NCBI GenBank assembly: GCA_903831455.1 | Contig: CAIKXV010000011.1 | Span: 1-33,769 of the forward strand | Origin: an uncultured Pseudomonadota bacterium | GTDB lineage: Bacteria; Pseudomonadota; Gammaproteobacteria; Burkholderiales; CAIKXV01 | Length of the DNA stretch: 33,769 nt | Direction: 5' to 3' | Shown here: piece by piece, positions 1 to 11,450 of the stretch | Numbering within the stretch: the stretch's first letter is position 1 | How the letters are laid out: every line of letters begins with the position of its first letter | Translations under genes and position numbers: made by a program | The notes under the pieces: model-generated | The model's database searches: none | Seen by the model: only the letters and a program-made list of their open reading frames with translations | Told to the model about the DNA's origin: nothing

Positions 1-212
1 CCTACCATGGCCTCGCGCTCAACGTGGACCTCGACCTTGAACCGTTCGGCCGTATCGATCCCTGCGGCTACCCCGGGCAGCCGGTCACGCGCACGCGCGA
101 CCTGGGCATTCCCGCGGACACCGGCACGGCCGGACGCGGACTCGCCGCGACGCTCTCGCGGCTGCTGCGTGCCCACCCCCCGACGGACGTCCTGCCGCCG
201 CCCCAGGCCTGA
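1..212 (+). CDS. lipB: Octanoyltransferase LipB, C-terminal part (truncated by window start)
   Basis: Frame-3 reading gives [35 protein letters not shown], typical of the LipB C-terminal region; directly upstream of lipA. Confidence 0.88.
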   Translation, partial: YHGLALNVDLDLEPFGRIDPCGYPGQPVTRTRDLGIPADTGTAGRGLAATLSRLLRAHPPTDVLPPPQA

Positions 213-221
213 GAGGCCCGA

Positions 222-1181
222 ATGACCGCCCCGATCCAGCCCGGTGAGAAGCAGAAGTCGCAGGCCAAGACCTCGCGTAATCCGATCCCGATCGTCCCGG
301 TCGGCCAGACGCTGCGCAAGCCCGACTGGATCCGCGTGAAGGCACCCTCGCCCGGCTCGCGATTCCATGACATCAAGCGCATCCTGCGCGAGCAGAAGCT
401 GCATACGGTGTGCGAGGAGGCCTCGTGCCCGAACATCGGCGAGTGCTTCGGCAAGGGCACGGCCACGTTCATGATCCTCGGTGACCTGTGCACGCGTCGC
501 TGCCCGTTCTGCGACGTCGGGCACGGTCGGCCGCTGCCGCCCGACCCGGACGAACCCGTGCACCTGGGCGAGACGATCGCGGCACTCGGCCTGCGCTACG
601 TGGTGATCACCAGCGTGGACCGCGACGACCTTCGCGATGGCGGAGCCGGCCATTTCGCCGAGTGCATCCGAGCGGTCCGCGAGCGTTCGCCCGGCACCAC
701 CATCGAGGTGCTGGTGCCCGACTTCCGCGGTCGTCGCGACCGCGCGCTCGCGGTGCTCGAGCAGGCGCCGCCCGACGTGATGAACCACAACCTCGAGACG
801 GTGCCCCGCCTGTACCGCGCCGCCAGGCCCGGCGCGGACTACGCGAACTCGCTGCAACTGCTGCGCGAGTTCAAGTCGCGCCATCCCGGCGTGCCGACCA
901 AGTCGGGGCTCATGGTGGGCCTGGGCGAGACCGACGAGGAGATCCTGGGCGTGATGCGCGATCTGCGCGCGCATGACGTCGACATGCTCACCATCGGCCA
1001 GTACCTCCAGCCCTCGTCGCACCACCTGCCGGTGCTGCGCTACGTGCCGCCGGAGACTTTCCGAATGTACGAGCGCGAGGCGCAGGCGATGGGCTTCGTG
1101 CACGCGGCCTGCGGTCCGATGGTGAGGTCGAGCTATCACGCCGACCGGCAGGCGCACGAGGCTGGCGTGATCGAGGCCTGA
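222..1181 (+). CDS. lipA: Lipoyl synthase (radical SAM)
   Basis: 319 aa; [12 protein letters not shown] and [13 protein letters not shown] cluster motifs; adjacent to lipB. Confidence 0.97.
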   Translation: MTAPIQPGEKQKSQAKTSRNPIPIVPVGQTLRKPDWIRVKAPSPGSRFHDIKRILREQKLHTVCEEASCPNIGECFGKGTATFMILGDLCTRRCPFCDVGHGRPLPPDPDEPVHLGETIAALGLRYVVITSVDRDDLRDGGAGHFAECIRAVRERSPGTTIEVLVPDFRGRRDRALAVLEQAPPDVMNHNLETVPRLYRAARPGADYANSLQLLREFKSRHPGVPTKSGLMVGLGETDEEILGVMRDLRAHDVDMLTIGQYLQPSSHHLPVLRYVPPETFRMYEREAQAMGFVHAACGPMVRSSYHADRQAHEAGVIEA

Positions 1182-1225
1182 GGTTGCAGGCCCGGCGACG
1201 GTTGACGCAGGGGAGGGAGGCGTCG

Positions 1226-1951
1226 ATGGGCAAGGGGGAGTCGGTCCTCGCCGCAAGGCGAAGGGTCGTGTTCGTCGTGCCGGCGGGAGCCGCGCTGGCG
1301 CTGGCCGCCGGAGGTCTGCGGGCGCAGGCGTTGTCGGCCATCTCCGGCGGGGACCAGGCGGGCGCGTTGCGCGCCGCGCTGGAACAGGGCGCGCGCCAGG
1401 CGGTCGAGACGCTCGGGCGTGCCGACGGGTTCTGGTCCAATCCCCGGGTCAGGATCCCGCTGCCCGACGCACTGGAGCGATTGCGCAGTCCGGCTCGACT
1501 CATGGGCATGGGCGGGCAGTTCGACGCGCTGCAGCTGTCGATGAACCGGGCTGCCGAGCAGGCGGTCCCACAGGCGATGTCCCTGCTCCAGTCGGCGATC
1601 CGGTCGATGAGCGTGCAGGACGCGCAGGCGATCCTCACCGGTGGCCCGACGGCGGCGACCGAGTTCTTCCGCACCTCGAGCAGCGCCGGCCTGGAGAAGG
1701 TGTTCCTGCCGGTCGTGACGCAGGCCACCGAGAAGGTCGGACTGGCCCAGCAGTACAACGCGCTGGCCGAGCGCGGCGCAGCGATCGGAGTGGTCGATGC
1801 GAAGCAGGCTCGCCTGGAGCCCTGGGTGACCCGCCGTGCGCTGGACGGCCTGTTCCTGATGATCGGCGAGGAGGAACGGAAGATCCGCGCCAATCCGGCA
1901 GGGGCAGCGACCGACCTCGCGCGCCGCGTGTTCGGCGCGGCCGCGCGCTGA
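1226..1951 (+). CDS. DUF4197-like exported protein
   Basis: ORF 1184..1951; likely start ATG 1226 (MGKGESVLAARRR...) with hydrophobic N-terminus; ALxxGxxxAVxxLGxxxGFxxNPxVRIPLP pattern typical of DUF4197. Confidence 0.75.
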   Translation: MGKGESVLAARRRVVFVVPAGAALALAAGGLRAQALSAISGGDQAGALRAALEQGARQAVETLGRADGFWSNPRVRIPLPDALERLRSPARLMGMGGQFDALQLSMNRAAEQAVPQAMSLLQSAIRSMSVQDAQAILTGGPTAATEFFRTSSSAGLEKVFLPVVTQATEKVGLAQQYNALAERGAAIGVVDAKQARLEPWVTRRALDGLFLMIGEEERKIRANPAGAATDLARRVFGAAAR

Positions 1952-1970
1952 GCGCCCGGCGAGCGGGCGC
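1952..1970. terminator. GC hairpin between convergent genes, possible bidirectional terminator
   Basis: Perfect 7-bp stem GCGCCCG-GCGAG-CGGGCGC between convergent DUF4197-like gene and typA; no clear U-tract. Confidence 0.35.
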
Positions 1971-1986
1971 CGCGCTCGCCTGAACC

Positions 1987-3816
<1,830 letters not shown>

Positions 3817-4162
3817 GGCGGCGTTCCTGTCGAAGGCAACCGCGGCGTGTGGTCGCGGCGCTGGACGCAGGCACCGGGTGGCGTGCCGCGACCGTGGGGG
3901 CGGGGGGTGCTGGGACCGGGAACCCGCCTGCGGGAAAAACCCGCGAGACTACCACGCGACCATGGCGTTTCCGCCCGACCCGGATAAACTTGCGGATTTG
4001 CCCGACGTTCGGGCCCCGGCCGAGGTGGCCAGCCCCGGCCGCGGGGCTCGGTGGCCCGGGGATGCCGGACGCCGGAGGCGGGCCACCGCCCGCGGGTCGC
4101 CGCCGACGCCGGGCGGATCGGACACGCTCCGGCGACCGGGTCCGGTGGGTCGCGGCGGCCAT

Positions 4163-4204
4163 ACACCCCACACCCCACACCCCACCCCCCACACCCCACA
4201 CCCC
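4163..4204. repeat. Six tandem heptamers (ACACCCC)n, fourth copy variant ACCCCCC
   Basis: acacccc acacccc acacccc acccccc acacccc acacccc read directly; ends 14 nt before ATG 4219. Confidence 0.95.
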
Positions 4205-4218
4205 GCGGCTCGCCGACC

Positions 4219-5223
4219 ATGACCACCCTCAGCCTTGAACAGATCACCGATTTGGCTCGCCGTGCGCTCGTCGGGGCCGGCGCCGCCGAGGATCAGGCGC
4301 AAGCCACTGCGCGCGCCCTGGCGGCCGCCGAGGCCGATGGCCTGGCGACCCACGGTCTGTCGCGGGTACCGCTCTACGCCGATCACCTGCGCTGCGGACG
4401 CGCCGATGGGCACGCGCGGCCGGTGCTCGCGCGCGAGCGTGGCGGGGCCTGCCTCGTCGATGCCGGCGGCGGGCTCGCTTTCCTGGCCTGCGAGATGGCG
4501 ATCGGCGAGGCCGCCCGTCGCGCGCGCAGCCATGGCATCGCGATCGCCGCGGTGACCCGCAGCCATCACAACGGCGCGGCGGTCTACCACCTCGAACCGC
4601 TCGCCGCACAGGGCCTGGTCGGGATGGCCTTCACCAACTCGCCGGGCGCGATCAACGCCTGGGGTGGCCGCCGTCCGGTGTTCGGCACGAACCCGATCGC
4701 CGCGGCCTTCCCGCGGCGCAACGCGCCGCCGGTGCTGATCGACCTGTCGCTGACCGAGGTCACCCGCGGCAAGATCATGCTCGCTGCAAAGGAAGGACGA
4801 CCCATTCCCGAGGGCTGGGCGGTCGACCGCGAAGGGCGCCCCACCACCGATGCGAAGGCCGCGCTCACCGGCAGCCTGTTCGCCATCGGCGGGGCGAAGG
4901 GCGCGATGCTGGCGATGATGGTCGAACTGCTGTGCGTGTCGCTGACCGGCGCGGCCTTCGCGTTCGAGAACGACTCGTACTTCGAGCCGGGCAACCACCC
5001 GAGCATCGGCCATGCCTATCTCGCGATCGACCCGGAGGCGCTGGCCGGGCGCGACATGGCCCTGGACCGCACCGAGGACCTGGTGGCGGCGATGCTGGCC
5101 GATCCGGGGGTGAGGCTGCCGGGCGATCGCCGGCACCGCGAGCGCGAGCGTGCGGCCCGCGAGGGCGTGGCGGTCCCCGACGATCTGGTGCGCCAGCTCG
5201 AGGCGATCGCGGCCGGGCGGTGA
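4219..5223 (+). CDS. Malate/L-lactate dehydrogenase family (Ldh2-like) oxidoreductase
   Basis: [27 protein letters not shown]..., [36 protein letters not shown] motifs of the Ldh2 family. Confidence 0.9.
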   Translation: MTTLSLEQITDLARRALVGAGAAEDQAQATARALAAAEADGLATHGLSRVPLYADHLRCGRADGHARPVLARERGGACLVDAGGGLAFLACEMAIGEAARRARSHGIAIAAVTRSHHNGAAVYHLEPLAAQGLVGMAFTNSPGAINAWGGRRPVFGTNPIAAAFPRRNAPPVLIDLSLTEVTRGKIMLAAKEGRPIPEGWAVDREGRPTTDAKAALTGSLFAIGGAKGAMLAMMVELLCVSLTGAAFAFENDSYFEPGNHPSIGHAYLAIDPEALAGRDMALDRTEDLVAAMLADPGVRLPGDRRHRERERAAREGVAVPDDLVRQLEAIAAGR

Positions 5224-5545
5224 GAGCCGCCTTGCCACCCCGCCTGCGTGCGATCCCCCGCGGGACGGGCGGAGGTCGGTTCTGCGCCCGCCCTGCGTTC
5301 GGCTACGATCGCACCTTCGGCTTGCGGCGTTTGGCGGCAAGCCGGGTCTTCGCCACGGATGCCGGCTGCGGCGCCGTCGATGCTCCAGGGCCGGCGCGGC
5401 CACGTGCCCGGTCCGTTCAGACACCCGGTTGCCGCCCTGCGGGCGGGCGGCCGGTCCTCCGGGCGGCGCCTGAGCGCGTCGTTCCGGCCCGACGCACGGG
5501 ACGGGGCGCGAAAGCGTGCTCCACCCCGGCGTGCCTCCAGGACGC

Positions 5546-6031
5546 ATGACCATGACCGACACGACGCTGACCTTGCGGGTCAACGGTGCCGAACGCACCG
5601 TGACCTGCGACCCCGAGACCGCGCTGCTCTACGTGCTGCGCAACGACCTCGATCTCAAGGGCGCCCGCTACGGCTGCGGCCAGGGCCAGTGCGGCGCCTG
5701 CACCGTGCTGGTCGATGGCAAGCCGGTGCAGTCGTGCAACGTCCCGACCTCCGAGCTGGCGGGTCGCGACATCGTCACCATCGAGGGACTCGGCACGCCG
5801 GAGGCGCCGCATCCGCTGCAGCAGGCGTTCATCGACGAGCAGGCGGCCCAGTGCGGCTACTGCATCACCGGCATCGTGATGAGCGCCAAGGCGCTGCTCG
5901 ACGCCAACCCCCGCCCCACCCGCGCCGAGATCGGCGCCGCGCTGCGCGACCACCTGTGCCGCTGCGGCACCCACGCGCGCATCGTGCGCGCGGTCGAGCG
6001 CGCCGCCGCGGCCCTGTCCGCCGCCCGCTGA
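5546..6031 (+). CDS. (2Fe-2S)-binding subunit of molybdenum hydroxylase (IorA/NicA-like)
   Basis: [17 protein letters not shown] and CGYCITG...CRCGTHARIVRA cluster motifs; start ATG 5546. Confidence 0.92.
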   Translation: MTMTDTTLTLRVNGAERTVTCDPETALLYVLRNDLDLKGARYGCGQGQCGACTVLVDGKPVQSCNVPTSELAGRDIVTIEGLGTPEAPHPLQQAFIDEQAAQCGYCITGIVMSAKALLDANPRPTRAEIGAALRDHLCRCGTHARIVRAVERAAAALSAAR

Positions 6032-6049
6032 TCCTGCAGGAGCCCCCGC

Positions 6050-8206
6050 ATGTCCCGCACCAACGAATCCTCCCCGCTGCCCGGCAGCCTGTCGGTCAAC
6101 CCGCGACTCGACCAGTGGATCCGCCTGATCCCCGCGACCCCCGGCGGGCGCGACACCGTCGGCGTGTCGCCCGGCAAGGTCGACATCGGCCAGGGCATCT
6201 CCACCGCGCTCGCGCAGATCGCGGCCGATGAACTCGACGTCGCGCTCGAGCGTATCGCGATGCGTGCGCCGGGCACCGATGCCAGCCCGAACGAGGAGAT
6301 GACCTCCAGCAGCCTGTCCATCGAGCACAGCGGCATCGCGATCCGCTATGCCTGTGCCGAGGTGAGGGCCACGCTGCTGCAGAAGGCGGCCGAGCGCTTC
6401 GGGGTGAGCGTCGAGCGCCTCACCGTCGAGGACGGCACCGTGAGCGTGGTCGGTGGCGGGCAGTCGGCCACCTACTGGGAACTGGCCGAGCCGGGCATGT
6501 TCAGCCGGGCCGCCACCGCCCAGTTCCCGCCGAAATCGCCCGACGAATTCCGCCTGATCGGCACCAGCGTGAAGCGCCTGGACATCCCCGCGAAGGTGAC
6601 CGGTCGGCCGAGCTACGTGCACGACATGATGCTGCCCGGCATGCTGCATGCGCGGGTGGTGCGGCCGCCGAGCTACGAAGCCCGCCTCGCCTCGATCGAC
6701 GACGAGGCCGCGGTACGCGCGCTGCCCGGGCTGGTCGAACTCGTGCGCGACGGCAGCTTCCTCGCGGTGGTGTGCGAAACCGAGGCGCAGGCGCTGCGCG
6801 CTGCGCGCGCGCTGCGCAACCGCGCGAAGTGGGACGACCGGACGCGCCTGCCGGCGCAGGCAGTCGTGCACGAGCACCTGAAGACGCTGCCGCAGTCGCT
6901 GCACGTGGTGGGCGAGAAGACCGACGCGGCCGCGGCCGCGACCGGTGCCAGGACGCTGAGCGCCGCGTTCACCAAGCCGTACATCGCGCACGCCTCGATC
7001 GGCCCGTCCTGCGCGGTCGCGGTCTGGAACGAGGGTCGCCCCGAGATCTGGTGCCACTCGCAGGGGATCTTCCCGCTTCGAGTCGATCTCGCCAAGGCGC
7101 TGCGCATGCCCGAGGCCGAGATCACCGTCCACCACGCCGAGGGCGCGGGCTGCTACGGGCACAACGGCGCGGACGACGTGGCGCTCGACGCCGCGCTCGC
7201 CGCCCGGGCCGTGCCGGGGCGCCCGGTGCGGCTGCAGTGGATGCGCGAGGACGAATTCCAGTGGGAGCCTTTCGGTCCCGCGATGAGCATCGAGCTCACC
7301 GCTTCGCTGGATGCCGATGGGCGCATCGTGGACTGGACGCATGAGCTGTGGAGCAACACGCAGAGCACCCGTCCGGGTCGCCAGCCCGAGGGCACCTGGC
7401 TGCTCGCCGGCTGGCATCTGGCCGATCCGCTGCCCAAGCCCCCGCCGCGGATGATTCCCATCGCCGGCGGAGGCGGCAGCGATCGCAACGCGATCCCGCT
7501 CTACGATTTCCCGAACCAGAAGGTGCTGCACCACTTCATCACCGAGATGCCGGTGCGGGTGTCGGCGCTGCGCTCGCTGGGCGCCTTCGCCAACGTCTAC
7601 GCGATCGAAACCTTCATGGACGAACTCGCCGAGGCGGCGGGGATCGATCCGGTCGAGTTCCGCCTGCGCCACCTGAAGGACGCCCGTGCGCGGGCGGTCA
7701 TCGAGGCGGCGGCCGATCGTGCCGGCTGGAAGGGGCGCGCCGCGGGCGACGGCAGCACCGGCATGGGCATCGGCTTCGCGCAGTACAAGAACAAGCAGAG
7801 CTACTGCGCGGTGGTGGCCGAGGTCTCGCTGGAAGAGGATCTGCGCGTCACGCGCTGCGTCGCGGCCGTGGAATCGGGGCTGGCGATCAACCCCGACGGG
7901 ATCATCAACCAGACCGAGGGTGGCGTGATCCAGGCCGTCTCGTGGACGCTGAAGGAGGCGGTGCCCTTCGACGAGCGCGGCATCCGCTGCATGACCTGGG
8001 ACGACTATCCGATCCTGCGGTTCGACGAGGTGCCGGAGGTCGACGTCGTGCTGATCGATCGTCCCGACCAGAAGTCCATGGGCGCGGGCGAGGCAGCCCA
8101 GGGGCCGACCGGGGCGGCGATCGGCAATGCGCTGGCCCGGGCGATCGGCGTGCGCGTGCGCGACCTGCCGCTCACGAAGGACCGGATCGCGAAGGCGCTG
8201 GTGTGA
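6050..8206 (+). CDS. Molybdopterin-binding large subunit of xanthine dehydrogenase family (NicB/IorB-like, no cytochrome domain)
   Basis: 718 aa; DIGQGISTALAQIAADEL, GRPSYVHDMMLPGMLHARVVRPP, GAGCYGHNGADD, C-terminal GAGEAAQGPTGAAIGNAL. Confidence 0.9.
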   Translation: MSRTNESSPLPGSLSVNPRLDQWIRLIPATPGGRDTVGVSPGKVDIGQGISTALAQIAADELDVALERIAMRAPGTDASPNEEMTSSSLSIEHSGIAIRYACAEVRATLLQKAAERFGVSVERLTVEDGTVSVVGGGQSATYWELAEPGMFSRAATAQFPPKSPDEFRLIGTSVKRLDIPAKVTGRPSYVHDMMLPGMLHARVVRPPSYEARLASIDDEAAVRALPGLVELVRDGSFLAVVCETEAQALRAARALRNRAKWDDRTRLPAQAVVHEHLKTLPQSLHVVGEKTDAAAAATGARTLSAAFTKPYIAHASIGPSCAVAVWNEGRPEIWCHSQGIFPLRVDLAKALRMPEAEITVHHAEGAGCYGHNGADDVALDAALAARAVPGRPVRLQWMREDEFQWEPFGPAMSIELTASLDADGRIVDWTHELWSNTQSTRPGRQPEGTWLLAGWHLADPLPKPPPRMIPIAGGGGSDRNAIPLYDFPNQKVLHHFITEMPVRVSALRSLGAFANVYAIETFMDELAEAAGIDPVEFRLRHLKDARARAVIEAAADRAGWKGRAAGDGSTGMGIGFAQYKNKQSYCAVVAEVSLEEDLRVTRCVAAVESGLAINPDGIINQTEGGVIQAVSWTLKEAVPFDERGIRCMTWDDYPILRFDEVPEVDVVLIDRPDQKSMGAGEAAQGPTGAAIGNALARAIGVRVRDLPLTKDRIAKALV

Positions 8207-8237
8207 GTCCGCAGGCCCCGGCAGGCGGAGGACGCCC

Positions 8238-9134
8238 GTGATCGGTCGCGCGCTGCTGCGGCTGGCCAACCTGCCGGCGCTCGCGCGCTACCTGCGCGAG
8301 CACCGGCCGGATCGCTCGGTATGGGATCCGGCCGAGGACCTGGAGCTCGAACTCTACGGGGCGATCTTCGGCAACGATTTCCTGCACTACGGCTACTTCG
8401 ATCCGATCCCGGGGTCAGCCGAGGAGATCAGCCTCGCCGACGTGAAGCGGGCGATGGACGCCTACGCGACGCTGCTGGTCTCCAGGGTGCGCGCAGGCGA
8501 GCGCGTGCTCGACGTCGGCTGCGGGATGGGCGGCCTGCTCGCGCGGCTGGATGCGGCGGGGGCTCGGCCCACCGGCCTCACCCCGAACCGCGCGCACGCC
8601 GCGCACATCCGCGAGCGCTGGCCGCACCTGCCGCTGGCCGAGGGGACGCTGGAGGAGGCACGCTCGCCCCTGCTCGACGCCCCGTTCCCGGCGATCGTGA
8701 ACGCGGAATCCTTCCAGTACGTGGATCTCGAGCGCGGACTGGCGCGCATCGCCGGGCTGCTCGCGCCCGGCGGGCGCTGGATCGTGATCGACTACTATCG
8801 ACTCCAGCCCGACACGCGAAACCGCTCCGGGCACCTGCTGGCCGACTTCGAGTCCGCGCTCGCCCGCCACGGGCTGGAGATCGTCGAACGGGTGGACGTC
8901 ACCGAGAACTGCATCCCCAGCCTCGCCTACGGCCGGCTGCTCGCCGCCCGGTTCGCGCTGCCGCTGGCGCGCTTCGGCGCGGAAAAACTGTTTCTTCGCC
9001 AGCGCCTGCTCGGCTACCTGTTCGGCGACGACGTGCGTGGCAAGCTCGACCGGGTGCGGCTCGATACCCTCGATCCCGACGTCTTCCGGCGCGAGAAGCG
9101 CTACCTGCTGTTCACGATCCAGCGACGAGGCTGA
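8238..9134 (+). CDS. Class I SAM-dependent methyltransferase
   Basis: VLDVGCGMGGLLARLDAAGARPTGLTPNRAH SAM-binding motif; likely GTG start 8238 inside ORF 8127..9134. Confidence 0.8.
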   Translation: MIGRALLRLANLPALARYLREHRPDRSVWDPAEDLELELYGAIFGNDFLHYGYFDPIPGSAEEISLADVKRAMDAYATLLVSRVRAGERVLDVGCGMGGLLARLDAAGARPTGLTPNRAHAAHIRERWPHLPLAEGTLEEARSPLLDAPFPAIVNAESFQYVDLERGLARIAGLLAPGGRWIVIDYYRLQPDTRNRSGHLLADFESALARHGLEIVERVDVTENCIPSLAYGRLLAARFALPLARFGAEKLFLRQRLLGYLFGDDVRGKLDRVRLDTLDPDVFRREKRYLLFTIQRRG

Positions 9135-9178
9135 CCGTCGGGACCGTCCGGTGCGGGTCCGCCGATCGGTTCCACTGC

Positions 9179-9194
9179 GCGGAACATGTTCCGC
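9179..9194. promoter_or_regulatory. 16-bp perfect palindrome GCGGAACATGTTCCGC, candidate operator
   Basis: Read directly; 69 nt upstream of the Bug-type SBP start. Confidence 0.5.
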
Positions 9195-9263
9195 CTGGCG
9201 GCGGCGACAGTGCTATCTTTTTCTCCTGAAACTACCGGCAATAAACCGGCAGGAGGAGAGACG

Positions 9264-10247
9264 ATGGCATGTACGATCACGCGCCTCGCGCTGTGCGCAG
9301 GCTCGCTTTGCGCGGCGGCATCCCTGTTGCCGGTGCCCGCCTGGGCACAGGCCTACCCCAATCGCCCGATTCGCCTGATCACGCCTTTCCCGCCGGGCGC
9401 AACGACCGATGCGCTCTCCAGGATCATCGCTTCGCGCATGACCGAGAGCTGGGGGCAGAGTGTCCTGGTCGACAATCGGCCTGGTGCGGGCGGAGTCGTT
9501 GGCACTGAACTGGCGGTCCGCGCGCCCGCCGATGGATACACGATCGTCAACGTGATCAGTTCGCATGCCGTCAACCCCAGCATCTACCCGCGCATGCCCT
9601 ACGACGCCATCCGCGATTTCACGCCTGTCATTCCGCTGGCCAGGGTTGCCAGCGTGCTGGTGGTGCCTTCGAACTCGACGATCACCTCGGTCAAGGATCT
9701 GGTGGCGGTCGCTCGCGCCCATCCGGGGAAGATCAGTTTCGGCTCCGCGGGTACCGGGAGTTCGAGCCACTTGATTGGTGAACTCTTCCGCCTGCTTGCA
9801 AAGGCGGAAATCACGCACGTGCCCTACAAGGGCGGCGCGCCGGCGCTGAACGACGTGCTGGGCGGCAACATCCCGCTCGTGATCGGCACCACGACCACCG
9901 TGACGCCTTTCGTGAGAAGCGGCAAGTTGCGCGCTCTGGCGATCAGCAGCGCCAAGCGCTCGCGCCTGCTGCCCGATGTCCCCGCGCTCGCCGAGCAGGG
10001 TTTCCCTGAAATCGATGCGACCGAGTGGTGGGCGATTCTCGCTCCGGCCGGAGTGCCCGCCAGCATCGCGAAACGGCTCAATGGCGAAATCGCGCGCATC
10101 ATGAACCTGCCCGATGTCACCGAGCAACTGAACGGCTTTGGCGCGGAGTTCATCGGCGGCACGCCCGAGGACCTCACCGCTTTCATCAAGCGCGAAATGG
10201 CGCGCTGGGCACCCGTGGTCAAGGCGGCCAACATTCGCGCCGAGTGA
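9264..10247 (+). CDS. Bug/TctC family tripartite tricarboxylate transporter substrate-binding protein
   Basis: AWAQAYPNRPIRLITPFPPGATTDALSRIIA, DNRPGAGGVVGTELAVRAPADGYT; signal peptide; aggaggagag RBS before ATG 9264. Confidence 0.95.
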   Translation: MACTITRLALCAGSLCAAASLLPVPAWAQAYPNRPIRLITPFPPGATTDALSRIIASRMTESWGQSVLVDNRPGAGGVVGTELAVRAPADGYTIVNVISSHAVNPSIYPRMPYDAIRDFTPVIPLARVASVLVVPSNSTITSVKDLVAVARAHPGKISFGSAGTGSSSHLIGELFRLLAKAEITHVPYKGGAPALNDVLGGNIPLVIGTTTTVTPFVRSGKLRALAISSAKRSRLLPDVPALAEQGFPEIDATEWWAILAPAGVPASIAKRLNGEIARIMNLPDVTEQLNGFGAEFIGGTPEDLTAFIKREMARWAPVVKAANIRAE

Positions 10248-10274
10248 CACTCCCGTTCGAGGGGCGCAAGCCTG

Positions 10275-11450
10275 ATGGACTTCGCGTTTGACGAGTCGCA
10301 GCGGCTCATCTGCGAGATGGCGGAGCGCGTGGCACGGCGCGAACTCGAGCCTCGGCTCGAGGCGGTTTCGCCTGACCAGCCCATCCAGAGGGAACTTCTC
10401 CTCGAATTGTTCTCCGCGGTACGACCTATGGGTCTGCTCGCGCCTCGCCTTCCCGAGGCAGCAGGCGGGGCGGGGCTTGCCATGCTTGACTACGGGCTGA
10501 TGCTCGAACGCATGCCGGCGGCGCTGGCCATCAGCCTGATCGCGCACGAGGGATGCATCGCGCGACTGTATGCCGAGGGGAATCCGGCGCAGCGTGAGCG
10601 GTGGCTGCCGCCCCTGGTAGCCGGTACGGCCGTCGGATGTACCGGTTCCAGCGAGCCTGCGGCCGGATCGGACCCACGGGGAGTACAGACACGCCTCGAG
10701 CGGCGCGACGGTCGCCTGCAACTGACTGGCCGCAAGCTGTGGATCACCAACGCTTCGGTCGCCGATCTGATGATCGTTACCTGCCGCGATCTGCGCGAAC
10801 CGGCCGCAGATCGTGCGTCGCTGACGAAGGTCGTGGTGGCTCCGCGTGGTCCTGCCTGCGAAGTGCGCGAGATCGACACCATTGGCCTGCGCCAGGGCCT
10901 GCTCGCCGAGGTCATGTTCGACGCCCATCCGGTCGAGCCCGCGGATGTGATCGAGTCGCAGGCGGCAACCGAGGTGCTGAAGGCGACCTGGTCGGTGAAT
11001 CGCCCGCTCATCGGGCTGATCGCCGTCGGGCTCGCGCAACGCGCGTTCGAGCAAGCCCGGACGTACTGCGGGTTGCGCGAGCAGTTCGGCCGGGTGATCG
11101 CCGGGCACCAGCTGGTACAGAAGACGTTGTCCGATATTGCGACCCGTATCGAGGCGAGCCGCCTGCTCTGCTACAGCGCGCTCGCAGCCATCGACCGCGG
11201 CGAAGGTTCCGCGGGGCGGGGCGCGATGGCCAAGCGCCATGCCCAGGTGGCCTGCCAGGAGGCAATCTGGGAGTCGATGAACCTGCTCGGTGCCAGCGGC
11301 CTCGCCACCGAGACGGGAATCGAGCGGCTCTACCGCGATGTACGCATGCTGGCGATCCCGGACGGGACCAACGAGATCCTCGCGCTGATCCATGGCCGAG
11401 AACTGACCGGTGTCGATGCCTTGCGTGGCGCGCCGCCACGACGTCCATGA
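10275..11450 (+). CDS. Acyl-CoA dehydrogenase family protein
   Basis: MDFAFDESQRLICEMAERVARREL..., GRKLWITNASVADL, REQFGRVIAGHQLVQ, YRDVRMLAIPDGTNEI. Confidence 0.92.
   Translation: MDFAFDESQRLICEMAERVARRELEPRLEAVSPDQPIQRELLLELFSAVRPMGLLAPRLPEAAGGAGLAMLDYGLMLERMPAALAISLIAHEGCIARLYAEGNPAQRERWLPPLVAGTAVGCTGSSEPAAGSDPRGVQTRLERRDGRLQLTGRKLWITNASVADLMIVTCRDLREPAADRASLTKVVVAPRGPACEVREIDTIGLRQGLLAEVMFDAHPVEPADVIESQAATEVLKATWSVNRPLIGLIAVGLAQRAFEQARTYCGLREQFGRVIAGHQLVQKTLSDIATRIEASRLLCYSALAAIDRGEGSAGRGAMAKRHAQVACQEAIWESMNLLGASGLATETGIERLYRDVRMLAIPDGTNEILALIHGRELTGVDALRGAPPRRP

Noticed and set aside
4163-4204. Heptamer repeats as a CRISPR array or telomere-like end
   Set aside because: Units are 7 bp with no spacers, and the flanks are continuous chromosomal genes; it is a microsatellite-like tandem repeat only.
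5417-8269. 950-aa minus-strand ORF
   Set aside because: Fully antisense to the NicAB-like pair, no recognisable motifs; mirrors codon bias of the sense genes.
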